A program made the translations under genes and the position numbers. From positions 14,418,001-14,482,000 of the forward strand of contig OZ038466.1 of assembly GCA_964036295.1 (NCBI GenBank): 64,000 nt of DNA. Direction: 5' to 3'. Source of the stretch: Plumapathes pennacea (lineage: Eukaryota > Cnidaria > Anthozoa > Antipatharia > Myriopathidae). This document shows positions 21,301 to 29,913 of the stretch, piece by piece (positions within the stretch are counted from its first letter, which is position 1; each line of letters begins with the position of its first letter). Under the pieces are notes generated by a model, which saw only the letters and a program-made list of their open reading frames with translations, had not been told where the DNA came from and ran no database searches.

Positions 21301-21612
21301 TTCAGCTTGTTCCTTCAAGTTCTGGACGTCAGGATCTTCGTACATTTCTGTACAGTTGTGCATAGCTATGCAGTTCATTGATAAGAACATTAATATGTTC
21401 TTTGATATGTTCACTGATATATTCATTGCTTCATTTGCGGCTTTTTTCAAAGCTTTCGAGGCTGAACGGACCGACCCAAGCCAAAACCGCTCAATGAAAT
21501 TTAGTGTGGGTCTACCGCAGCCGGCGTATGCGTTTGTAAGTAGGATGAGCGGTCCATAAAAGAATCCACAGAGCCAACCAAGGCAAGCAACGCACAATTC
21601 CATCGCCCACAT
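18262..21612 (-). CDS. HelA N-terminal polyprotein: membrane region, 2A motif, protease-like domain, Lys-rich repeats
   Basis: Open from 21702 (a GTG codon), but the first ATG is at 21612, where the short copies also keep ATG-TGG. In numbering from the GTG, hydrophobic segments lie at about 36-59, 172-187 and 200-221, followed by a basic region. DIEKNPGP lies at 410-417, a 2A-like ribosome-skipping motif preceded by the usual small hydrophobic stretch (YYAFSLSR). A ~200-residue domain follows with Gln445-Cys446 ('GRQCVAMS') and Asp573-x-His575 ('FDSHSRD'), like papain-fold deubiquitinases of the peptidase C76 type. The tail is about 14 copies of a 19-residue 'EKYKSMEPKQKKDLLSKNV' unit. The frame ends at a nine-A run, after which the protein continues in the next frame. 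Protease activity is inferred. Confidence 0.85.
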   Translation of the reverse strand: MWAMELCVACLGWLCGFFYGPLILLTNAYAGCGRPTLNFIERFWLGSVRSASKALKKAANEAMNISVNISKNILMFLSMNCIAMHNCTEMYEDPDVQNLKEQAERRGSKCKDQNPNDINGEATTSILGHRLIVYMELFSMKVNLKVLCILLLCIILADTSKASENLTFLWNQRFTLLCICVVVVATFWLSAMKIKQAADNVALLFENWNMIEEEVVVGRSRFEQFYCIPSNVYVKENRTRPRRSREPSRVPLNELSRVLNKDRKSRRLLREYISKNVPKSSKVHDYTRAYVLHNANAFRERARKQHGNNRKPQKCKEKIRINKPSLRESYKFKKKFVKSKRGAKVRLYFRMTSRTSISRPAVFRDRNHKINYYAFSLSRDIEKNPGPSVVDPNKTIIAPYSQGNAAIFGDNAGRQCVAMSVAAVIFNHTNFISLSEDLSEIMNAGNNLYSTLSQLSKDYFLLLTDLPGMVTIYETQYELQYSESYVGNLFGTCFPIEGFAYCTTLTGAFNLLLRQDFSCFILTIGCSTVAVFCLSGGRFKVFDSHSRDSFGMEHPEGKCVLIELRSVGNLLEYFQTLYVHLPAITFEIKGVNICLTEDRHNRHRCEEPTTVQQRSKAIICKCKQCCAISFYSICFSVIKSCSYWNSDTLSAVIEKGNTFYRKMNVDKHLVISDLPNKLEICAGTDVNVVFTAKRQGVLSKDKSLSKQNLHERITQNNRNNTGFLLWISTYCLSCIFQQQAKRRTKFVVLAFDQSESPHLFQKVDDVELLINIIYSIILDKFACDEVHYQIQFLSCSCCLTKSEKHKITRKQISSRKREDTLKRKREQEREKYTMMEPAKKRCIVNNMAGKYRSMNHEQKQDLLAKNAEKYKSMESKQKKDILSKNVEKYKLMEPKQKKDLLSKYAEKYKSLEPKQKKDLSSKNVEKYKSMEPKQKKDLLFKYAEKYKSMEPKQKKDLLSKNVEKYKSMEPKQKKDLLFKYAEKYKSIEPKQKKDFLSKNVEKYKSMEPKQKDLLSKNVEKYKSMEPKQKKDLLSKRVEKYKSMEPKKKQDFLSKNAKKYRLMESNKKRALIHNMTRRYNNTEPSAKRYWLECKKSKYHSMDQEKKDILCAKKKRSK
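18380..19110 (-). repeat. 57-bp tandem repeat encoding Lys-rich 19-mers
   Basis: Units of 57 bp on the minus strand encode EKYKSMEPKQKKDLLSKNV with alternating 'SKNV' and '[FS]KYA' endings, so the higher-order period is partly two units. About 10 units are highly alike and the flanking ones have diverged. One unit near 18590 lacks a Lys codon but keeps the frame. All changes between units are in-frame, which suggests past selection or recent expansion. The antisense strand is also open here and should not be read as a gene. Confidence 0.9.
20452..20475 (-). other. 2A-like ribosome-skipping motif DIEKNPGP
   Basis: Minus-strand codons gat-ata-gaa-aaa-aat-ccc-ggt-cct encode the strict core D(V/I)ExNPGP. 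In known 2A peptides the ribosome fails to form the Gly-Pro bond, releasing the upstream product and restarting at Pro. Here the motif lies exactly between the membrane/basic region and the protease-like domain, where a separation would make sense. Confidence 0.8.
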
Positions 21613-21808
21613 ATCTCCTTCAAAATGGCGAAACTGCTCGCCCGGCAAGTCATGTGATGACAAAACGTCATCATAAATCACGTGAAAATATGAACCAATC
21701 ACCGTGTGCTGATTCGTAACCCAGAAAAAAAATAAAATAAAAATAAAAATATGACGATGATGAAGACACGCCTTCCAATCCTAAGCTCGTCGGCTCCGCC
21801 ACGAGCAA

Positions 21809-22132
21809 CTAGACTGGCGTTGCCAGTGAGCTCGCGGCGTGACTTGCGTCGAGACCAGAATATACTAAAATGGAAAGTAAGGACAAGAGCGGAACTCCCA
21901 AGAGAGACGAAGTCCTAAAGTGGGATGAGTGTTGTAATGATAATTTATAGTTTAATCAGATTTCATTTGAGCAAGGTGTCAACAGCCAAGTTCTCTATAA
22001 CTGTGTGATATTTTTCTGGTGAGAAACTGGAAGTCTCTCTTGGGAGTTCCACTCTTGTCCCTACTTTCCATTTTAGTATACTCTGCTCTCGAAGCAACTC
22101 ACGCCGCGAACTCACTGGCAACGCCAGTCTAG
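21809..22132. mobile_element. Two HelA 3' ends in inverted, back-to-back order
   Basis: A minus-strand HelA 3' end occupies 21809-21908 (CTAG at 21809-21812) and abuts the coding copy's 5' end. A plus-strand 3' end occupies about 21918-22132 (CTAG at 22129-22132). Their last ~100 bp are inverted repeats of each other, separated by about 125 bp of HelA 3' sequence. Both have the ACTGGC-loop-GCCAGT hairpin and both CTAGs are followed by T. Confidence 0.8.
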
Positions 22133-22359
22133 TCTAACTGTAAAGAGGATTCGTTAAGACTGTCTGTTTTCGAATGGTAAGCACGCAAAGCACATTCCCT
22201 AGTGCCTATAATCACTTAAATCTATATCAACTAAGTAGAACATTTCTGGTTTAAATGATTCGCCTATGAGTGTATAATGGTGTATATTTTAAATATGCTA
22301 ATATAAACGTGACGTGTACCCTGAGATTTTCCTTTGTGATTGAACTGTAACACTGTAAA

Positions 22360-22986
22360 GGTCAAACGCTGATGATAGTTGCGATCCCGAAACTATCGCC
22401 TACTATCATAGAGAGCGATCAAACGCTCACGAGAGAGCGCATGATGATCAACCGGAAATAACGCAATTGCTCGTGCGAGCTCTGGCTCGTGTGAAAACTT
22501 CAACAACGCCTCGGCGAAAACATGGCAAACATGGCTCTTTTGTCACTCGATACACCCTCGGAGACCCAGGGGCAGGTCGGAGAGCGGAGGGCAAAACGGC
22601 GGCGGAGGGGGAGGGGGAGGGGGAGAAAAAGGGAAAGAGGGTTGGCTCCATCCCCTTTTCTCCCTTTCCCCCTCCCCCTCCGCCGCCATTTTGCCCGCCG
22701 CTCCACGATCTGCTCCTGGGTCTCCGAGAATGCACTCGATACGGCCTTGTTTTTATTGCTTTTCATTGCTTGCCACCTTGAATGCTGCGAAAGGTTGAGC
22801 CCGTCCATTCAGGAGGAAAACAGCTGACCGAAAAATTATCATGCGTGTGATCAAACGAAGGAGACTCTCGTCGACTATCATAGAAAATTGTTCAAATCGA
22901 ATGATAGTTGATGATAGTCCATGATAGTTCGTTTTCAAATGGGCGTGAGAGTTCAAACTGTCATCGATTATCATCACCGTTTGATC
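22360..22986. mobile_element. TIR element with tgatgatagt ends and an internal GC-rich hairpin
   Basis: The left end 'gtcaaacgctgatgatagtt' pairs with the right end (inverse of 'gatcaaacggtgatgata'). 'Tatcat' and 'gatcaaacg' motifs recur inside both ends. At 22558-22620 and 22668-22728 lie ~60-bp GC-rich inverted arms ('ctcggagacccagg...'), with G5A-type runs able to form a G-quadruplex. The open frames on both strands here come from the palindrome and carry no domain. Confidence 0.65.
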
Positions 22987-24180
22987 GGGGCTCTACTGAT
23001 ACAGTTACTAACAATGTTTGTAAATACGAAAAATAGCAGGATTCGCGTAGTTCATGATTTTCCACTGTTATGTTGAAAAGATGGTACAGGCAACTGAGAA
23101 TCACGTCGGGATACCAGTGGTTTAAATTGAGTCGTGAATTCAAACTAAACAGCAACTGACCGATGGAAGTCCAGATTGCATTTCTATGGCAACAGCTCTT
23201 CGTGTGAAACCTGTAGCAAAGGGACCAAAGTGTGAACCAGGACGGTTGGCTTGTATTTTTGTTACACTTGTTTGGATTGTTTCGATTATTTGGATCATAT
23301 TTATTGCAAACTTTGTCGATCTTAGCTCGACATTAACCACTGGTGGTCTGATGATGAAGTTTAATACTGAACTGTCAAACGAAAATTGAAGCACTCACAT
23401 GAGAGCTTCAGATGAGTACATTCTATATAACAATAAGTTCATTTTGATAGTGGAAGTGACCCTCGCATGCAGTGTTCGTTTTGTTGTTGCACAGAAAAAT
23501 GGCAGAAGTGTTCACTTGAAACATATAACTTATCATTTTACCAAGCTTGCAATATAACTTCATCATTCCTTAGAGTCTATAAACTTCCGTTTTAAAACTA
23601 ACTTAATATATATGTCAGATGTCCTTAACGGCACCCAAAGCAGATGACATCCCTAAAAGTCTTAATGTAGCATAAAATATCCGTACACACGACCTGTGTT
23701 CAAAATAATAGTTCGACCCATACTGATAAACAATGTTGCGTTACAACACTGCAGATATTCTTATACGAAATTTTCTCGGCCTTCGTCCCGAAAATATTGG
23801 AAGGAAATTTGCGTACAGTCGTGCTCACAAACATTCACAGTTTTGTATGCATCAACCTTTGTTTGATGGCTGTCTCTCCCATGCGTTCTAGTTTCTAATG
23901 ACAGATATTTGCGTGCGAGGGCACTCGAACCTTTTGTTACGAAAAATTAGATATGCTACTGGCAAAAATCGCGACTTATACACAGAATCTGCGGGGTTTC
24001 CCGATCAAATATGGACATTTACCGCCAACTTACCTGTTTGGACTCTGTCAGAAACCTAAAAAACGAACTCGTACATTTCCGAACGACTGTTGACTACAAA
24101 AGTCGCCCACAGGCCGCAAACGGTCGTTTGCAAACAGCGTCGTTTATTATTTGAAGGGTGGTATGTAAATGTATAAAAAA
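22987..24180. other. Mostly unique sequence, one small open frame
   Basis: No repeat ends are recognised. At 23186-23389 on the plus strand a 67-codon ATG frame encodes a basic N-terminus, one hydrophobic span (ACIFVTLVWIVSIIWIIFIA) and a short tail. That would be a single-pass membrane peptide if real, but I know no family and there is no other support. Confidence 0.25.
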
Positions 24181-24743
24181 GAAGACTGGAAAGGCCAGTG
24201 AGCTCGTTGGGTGGGGTCGAGACCAGAAGAAACTAAAATGGAAAGTAGGGACAAGAGCGAAACTCCCAAAAGAGACTTTCAGTTTCTCACCAGAAAAATA
24301 TCACACAGTATAGATAACTTGACTTTTCAAACCTTGCTCAAATGATACCTATTGGTATAAATTGTCTTTACAACACTCATACACTTGCTTCTAAAAGGTT
24401 GAGCGACTGCATTTTGAGCTTTGGAGTGAAAAAGTTAGCCAGCAAGAAAAGAGTAATGCGTGACTTATCTTTTCATGCACAGTCGATTTTGACAATTTGG
24501 CGTTGAAGACTTATTTGTAATCAGAGTCCACGATAAGCTAGCCTTCGCTTCAATACTTATTTATTTTTTTACTGAAGCGTTTCTTCTATGAGGCTTTCGA
24601 GTATTCGCGCTCTGTAACAAATACAAGTTGGAAGCGAGGAATGTAACAGGAGACTTGTTTACAATATTATTACGGTTTTGTTCACAGCGTGTTCAGTCCA
24701 TTTGTGACTAGCAAACTCAATGTTCAGGACTATTTCGGTGTAT

Positions 24744-25895
24744 TTGCTCGCGCCTGCGGCGAGCTTAAAAACGGAGTTTCTTTGTTTGTTTGTTTTTCTT
24801 CTTTTTCTGAGTCGAGAATCAGCGCACGGTGATTGGTTCATATTACCACGTGATATGCGATGATGTAATTGACTTCGCGAAACTCGAGATGTGGCCAGGC
24901 GAATTGCTTGTTACTTGTGTGCAAAAGGTAACTGCATCCCATCAAAACTCAAACACCGTTTGGCTCTGTGGAACATGCACGGATAAACTGGATTTTAGGA
25001 AACGATTTTGGCTTGCGTTAGTTCACCGTGGAAGCTTTGAGAATAGCCGTAAACAAATGTTTGATGGATACCTCTACGGGATTGCAAATATCTCTGTCGC
25101 TGCTAATTATTTAGTCCCGACGAAACTTTCTGTGATGACACGAAGTACTTCTGGGAAGATACCAGGCCGAAAACGAAAACCAAAGCAATGATGAGCTTTA
25201 GCCGTAAAACAATGACGCTTTATGCTTTACACTGTACATGACATCTGTTGCCTCATAAAATGCTTCTGCTTATCGTACATTGCCTGTTGAAATGTTTCTT
25301 TCGTTCGATCAAGTAGCCTTTGTTTCGCAGTGGTAATTGTATACTAGAAATGAAAAATACACCGAAATAGTCCTGAAGATTGAGTTTGCAGTCACAAATG
25401 GACTGAACACGCTGTGAACAAAACTGCAATAATATTGTAAACAAGTCTAGTGTTACATTCCTCGCTTTCAATTTTATATTTGTAACAGAGCGCGAATACT
25501 CGAAAGCCTGATAGAAGAAACGCATTCAGTTAAAAAAAAGAAACAGTATTGAAACGAGGGCTGGATTAATCGCGGCCTCTGATTAGAAACAAGTGTTCGA
25601 AGTCAACTGTCAAATTTGACTGTGCACTAAAGTCAAAGTCACGCATTACTCAGTTTTTCTTGCTGGTAGTCCCTCAACCTTTAAGAAACAAATGTATGAG
25701 TGTTGTAATGATAATTTATAGTTTAATCAGGTTTCATTTGAGCGAGATGTCAAAAGCCAAGTTCTTTATACTGTGTAATATTTTTCTGGAAACTGGAAGT
25801 CTCTTGGCAGTTCCGCTCTTGTCTCTACTTTCCATTTAGTTTATTCTGGTCTCGACCCAACTCACGCCGTGAGCTCACTGACAACGCCAGTCTAG
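24744..25895 (+). mobile_element. HelA copy nested in another HelA copy
   Basis: The 5' end is TTGCTCG at 24744-24750 and the 3' end CTAG at 25892-25895 after the hairpin 'actgacaacgccagt'. Left flank '..cggtgtat' and right flank 'ttttcatttctag' join into the uninterrupted HelA phrase 'ggtgtatttttcatttctgg' seen at 30435. This fixes both ends with no target duplication. It has no SINE and provides the empty site (gtaa at 24865-24868). Confidence 0.9.
24889..25191 (+). pseudogene. Truncated HelA N-terminal reading frame
   Basis: An ATG-initiated 101-codon frame: 'MWPGELLVTC', then 'LCGTCTDKLDFRKRFWLA', ending '..GKIPGRKRKPKQ'. Its start and the 'RFWL' region line up with the coding copy's N-terminus ('MWAMELCVACL...FIERFWLG'). 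It is the only near-intact version of this leader frame among the short copies; others break after about 50 codons. It may be a relic or a short peptide; no function is known. Confidence 0.5.
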
Positions 25896-26869
25896 TTTTC
25901 ATTTCTAGTATACAATTACCACTGCGAAACAAAGGCTACTTGATCGAATGGAAGAAATGTTTCAATTAACATGCACTGTACGATAAGCCGATCAAGCATT
26001 TTGATAACTGTCACGCTCGCGCGTAGCATAATACATGTAATATATTCACAGAGACGCATTGGTCGAGTCTTTAGCCGTAAGAATGAATATTTTTGTCACA
26101 AAAACGGATATACTTTCGGCGGAAAAACGCTACAAACCAGCTACAGTATGTACGAGGCAATAGATGTCATTAAAGCATAAATCATCATTGTTTACGGCTA
26201 AAGTTCGTCATGGTGTTCCGTTTTCGGCCTGGTATCTTCCCAGAAGTGTTTCGTGTCGCCACAGAAAGTTCGTCGGGACTAAATAATTAGCGGCGACAAG
26301 AGTTATTTGCAATCCTGTAGCGGTAGCCATTAAATATAATCGAACCCATCAAACATTTGTTTACGGCTATGACGGTGAACTTAAGAACGCAAGCCAAAAT
26401 CGTTCCCTAACATCGAATTTATCCGTGCATGTTCCACAGAGCCAAACGGTGTTGAGTTTGGGTGGCATACAGATAACTTTATACACAAGCATTAACGTAC
26501 GATTCGATCGACTGCATCTCAAGTTATTCGCGAAGTCACCCACGTCATCACACATCACGTGGCAATATGAACCAATCACCGTGTGCTGATTCGTAACCCA
26601 GAAAAAAATAACACGATGAAGACACGGTCTCCAACGAGCAATTATCATTATAGCACTCATGCATTTGCTTGGTTGAAAGACTGCACTTTTAGCTTAAGAG
26701 CGAAAGGGTCAGCTAGTAAGAAAAGCAGTAGCAGGAATTTGTTCCTTCTGGAACACACCCCACCACCCCACCCCAACCCACCTTTTTGCTATAAAAACGG
26801 GAAACCCCCGTCGTAATAAAAAATTGATTTTGAATAATGATGGATCAAAGGAATTAAGAAAACAAAGAA

Positions 26870-27129
26870 AAGATGCCGACTCTAGACGAACTAACAACTT
26901 TGTCGTGTGGAAGAAATAAAAGATCAGCTTGATGAATTTCGTTTGGTTCTGAAATAATCCAATGTGGTCATGGAACATCATTTGGTGGAGGAAGATAAAT
27001 TTGCCAAAGCGCCTGTTTTGATAGCCACCTTTTGGCTTCTTCAACACTGACTCCAGATTCTGCAGAAAGTTTTTTAATTGCTGATTGACCCTTCCAATAT
27101 CCTTTTGATGAGTAATAAATCTTTTCCAT
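26870..27129 (-). pseudogene. Polinton/Maverick integrase, N-terminal fragment
   Basis: The frame from ATG at 27129 reads 'MEKIYYSSKGYWKGQSAIKK', then 'AKRWLSKQALWQIYLPPP', the typical start of Polinton integrases. After a stop and frame change, 'NEIHQADLLFLPHDK' (about 26870-26930) continues the family pattern. The catalytic core is absent, so it is a 5' fragment with at least one break. Its ATG lies 5 bp from the HelA insertion at 27135. The sequence at 26731-26869 is unrecognised. Confidence 0.75.
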
Positions 27130-27134
27130 CTTTT

Positions 27135-28656
27135 TTGCTCGCGGACAGCGCAGCTGCGGCGAGCTTAAAAATGGAGGTTTTTTTTGTTTTCCTTTTTCTG
27201 GGTCGAGAATCAGCACACGGTGATTGGTTCATATTATTACGTGATATGCGATGACGTAAATCGCCGCCCGGTTGGCTCAGTCGGTTGAGTGCCGGTCTTT
27301 CGTGCGGGATGTCGCGGGTTCGAACCCCGGCCGGACCAGCACTCGGGGTCTTACAATAACTAAGGAGAAGATGCTGCCTTTGTTTTTATCAGCAAATGGT
27401 AAGATCTTCACGTGGCTCAGATGACTACGTAAAATGGCGGTACCGTCTCCCTATACTTCTATACTTGATTACAGGGGGACGTAAAAGAACCACTGAGGAC
27501 GTAAACAAATTTCTGGCAGTGACCACTCTCAGTGCCTGTACTCCACAGTAATGTGGCGAAGCCAAATTGTTGCTAAAAAGCCCCTTGAGGGGAGCATCAA
27601 TAAAAATATGTATGTAATGTATGTAATTGACTTCGCTAAACAACTCGAGATGTGGCCAATGAATATTGCTCGTTACTTGTGTGTAAAAGTTAACTGCATC
27701 CTATCCAAACTCAAAACCTTTGGGCTCTGTGGAACATGTACGGATAAACTGGATTTTAGGGAATGATTATGGCTTGTGTTCTTAAGTTCACCGCTGAAGC
27801 TTTGAGAATAGCCGTAAACAAATGTTTGATGGATACCGCTCGGGGATTGCAAATTTCTCTGTCGCCGCTAAAAATTTAATCCCGACGAAACTTTCTGTGG
27901 CGGCACGAAATACTTCTGGGAAGATAACAGGCCGAAAACGGAAACGAAAGCTACGATGAGCTTTAGCCGCAAAACAATGACGATTTATGCTTTACTCTGT
28001 GCATGACATCTGTTGCCTCATAACATTCTTCTGCTTATCGTACATTGCCTGTTGAAATGTTTCTTTCATTTGATCATGTAGCCTTTGTTTCGCAGTGGTC
28101 ATTGTATACCAGATATGAAAAATACACTGAAATAGTCCTGAGCATTGAGTTTGCAGTCACAAATGACTGTGAACAAAACCGCAATAATAATGTAAAACAA
28201 TTATTGTCGTGTTATATTCCTCGCTTTCAATTTTATATTTGTTACAGAACACGAATACTCGAAAGCCTGATAGAAGAAACGTATTCAGCTAATAAAAGAA
28301 AACACAAAAGTATTGAAGCGAAGGCTGGATTAATCGTGGCCTCTGGTTAGAAATAAGAGTCGAGGTCAAACTGTCAAAAATCGATTGCGCATAAAAAGAT
28401 ATGTAACGCATTCTCAAAATTCAGGGTCGCTCTCCTTTAAGAAGCAAGTGTATGAGTGTTGTAATGATAATTTATAGTTTAACCAGGTTTCATTTGAGCA
28501 AGGTGTCAACAGCGAAGTTCTCTATAACTGTGTGATATTTTTCTGGTGAGAAACTGGTCTCTCTTGGGAGTTCCACTCTTGTCCCTACTTTCCATTTTAG
28601 TATATTCTGGTCTTGACGCAACTCACGCCGCGAGCTCACTGGCGACGCCAGTCTAG
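27135..28656 (+). mobile_element. HelA copy with SINE, inserted in a Polinton-like locus
   Basis: The 5' end is TTGCTCGCGG at 27135 and the 3' end CTAG at 28653-28656 with the hairpin 'actggcgacgccagt'. It is preceded and followed by T. It separates an integrase fragment on the minus strand from a capsid gene on the plus strand. A SINE lies at 27260-27622. Remnants of the HelA leader frame are visible (27635-27766) but broken. Confidence 0.88.
27260..27622 (+). mobile_element. tRNA-derived SINE (copy 2)
   Basis: A box TGGCTCAGTCGG (27273-27284), B box GGTTCGAACCCC (27317-27328), tRNA-unrelated body, and an ATGTATGTA tail. GTAA flanks at 27256-27259 and 27623-27626. Same internal HelA position as the copies at 5487 and 61360. 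It is not a functional tRNA gene: the tRNA-like head runs straight into a 280-bp body without an acceptor-stem partner. Confidence 0.88.
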
Positions 28657-28697
28657 TTTTCATTTAAAGATTTGGTCCTATGTTTTAACATAATAAT

Positions 28698-29911
28698 ATG
28701 TCGCTTGCAGAAATACTTAATCCAACTAGAAAACCGAAATTGTCGAAGGCAATGAAGGCAGAGAGAACAGTTCATAGGACGACTTTCACACCATCGTCTG
28801 CTAAGCCTGGGGAAACGCTTTATGTTGACGTGCCGAGATTAGGTGAAAACATAGTGTTCGTCCCAAAGAGTATGTTTTTGAGGTTTAACGTCAAGATAGA
28901 AAAGGGAGATGCTGATAATCACCTAGTTCAAAATGTTTCAAGACATTTAATGAATCACACGAAAAGTTCCTTTGGAGGAAAAAATATTTGTGATACAGAC
29001 AGATATGATATTTTTCATGGGTACCATGACATGCTAACATGTGAGGAAGATATGAAAAGAGGGATAATGACTGAGATCAAAAGAAAGACTAGAGCAAAGG
29101 GATCTGGTGATTCTAAGATCATGAATCTCACAAATTTGGCCTACGATCAGAGGTATCACATTCCTCTATCTCACCCGGTGTTAGATGATCACGGAGTGTA
29201 TTATCAAAGTGGACAAATCTGAGATTTGAGATAAAACTTGCGATAGTCGCGACGTCAGACAAAACCAAAGATCATGGTTATGAGTTGACAGACATAGAAT
29301 TAGAATACACAACCATCGAGGATCAAAATTTAGCGTTTCAAGCGACTAACGTTTATCAAAGCGGGAGAACATTCTACTTTGAGGATGTTCATCACTTCAC
29401 AAGACTTCCTTCAGTTGATATTTCGACTGGAACCACGATGAATCTTCATGTTAATATTCCAAGAAGTTGTATGAAAGGAATCATGCTGTTCTTTTTGAAA
29501 AATTTTGCTTCGGGTGAGAGGGAAGCTGAGGAGTTTGTTAATCCTCTCCTTAATTCTGTCAAAGTATCTATCAATGGGGTTCCACACAAGTTATTTTCAG
29601 ACGGAGTTTTACGAGAGGATGTTTGGCCAATGATTTTGAAAAGATTTGATTACATTGAGGATCACTTCAAGGAAGTCGACTTTCATAATGACAAGTTTGC
29701 ATTGTGGGTTGATTTGAGATCGACGCCAGGCAACAGGTATTTTACACCTTTGAGACTCCACTCCGTCCCAACACAACCCACTGTCCCAATACAATTGTGT
29801 CATAAACCGGCTTGGGGAGAAAAGTGCCCTTCCATTAAATCAATAATCAAAAATCAAAAATCAAACATTCCGAAAGCGGCAACTTTTAAGTTAAAAGCCC
29901 TGTATATATGA
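28698..29911 (+). pseudogene. Polinton/adintovirus-like major capsid protein, frame-broken
   Basis: Two frames of 174 and about 230 codons. The first starts at ATG 28698 ('MSLAEILNPTRKPKLSKAMK', 'PGETLYVDVPRLGENIVFVP'). The second follows a one-base offset at about 29219 and runs to a stop at 29911 ('MKGIMLFFLKNFASGERE', 'KFALWVDLRST'). The pattern fits the double-jelly-roll capsid proteins found beside Polinton integrases in cnidarian genomes. Such proteins form virion shells. Length and order are near complete, with one internal frame break, so it is recent but probably inactive. It stands divergent to the integrase fragment. Confidence 0.65.
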
Positions 29912-29913
29912 AA

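Larger units (their letters stand above)
13853..21808 (-). mobile_element. HelA Helitron, coding copy lacking its 3' end
   Basis: The 5' end TTGCTCGTGG is at 21808. The minus-strand leader to about 21612 matches the leaders of the short HelA copies: 'cagcacacggtgattggttcata', 'cacgtgat' and 'gatgacg'. Three frames cover almost 8 kb and encode a full Helitron protein set except the last helicase motifs. No HelA 3' hairpin/CTAG is found below 13853 before HelB, so the 3' end is lost or beyond recognition. The leader shares 'gtgtcttcatc' and 'gggttacgaatc' with the copy ending at 26639, but not with SINE-bearing copies, so that copy belongs to the same subfamily. Confidence 0.85.
24181..26639 (-). 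mobile_element. Outer HelA copy (coding-copy subfamily), interrupted
   Basis: The 3' end lies near 24181 (decayed terminus, hairpin 'ctgg-aaa-ggccag') and the 5' end CGAGCAA at 26633-26639. It is split at 24743/25895 by a plus-strand HelA copy. Its 5' part (25896-26639) resembles 3728-4440 and shares leader details with the coding Helitron ('gtaacccag', 'gatgaagacac'). A further HelA 3'-region scrap (about 26640-26730) follows. Confidence 0.75.

Noticed and set aside
22448..22827. Overlapping basic/Gly-rich frames on both strands
   Set aside because: They arise from the GC-rich palindrome and low-complexity G/C runs.
27260..27340. Functional tRNA gene
   Set aside because: A and B boxes are present, but there is no closing acceptor stem and the sequence continues into a shared 280-bp body in all three copies. 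It is a SINE head.
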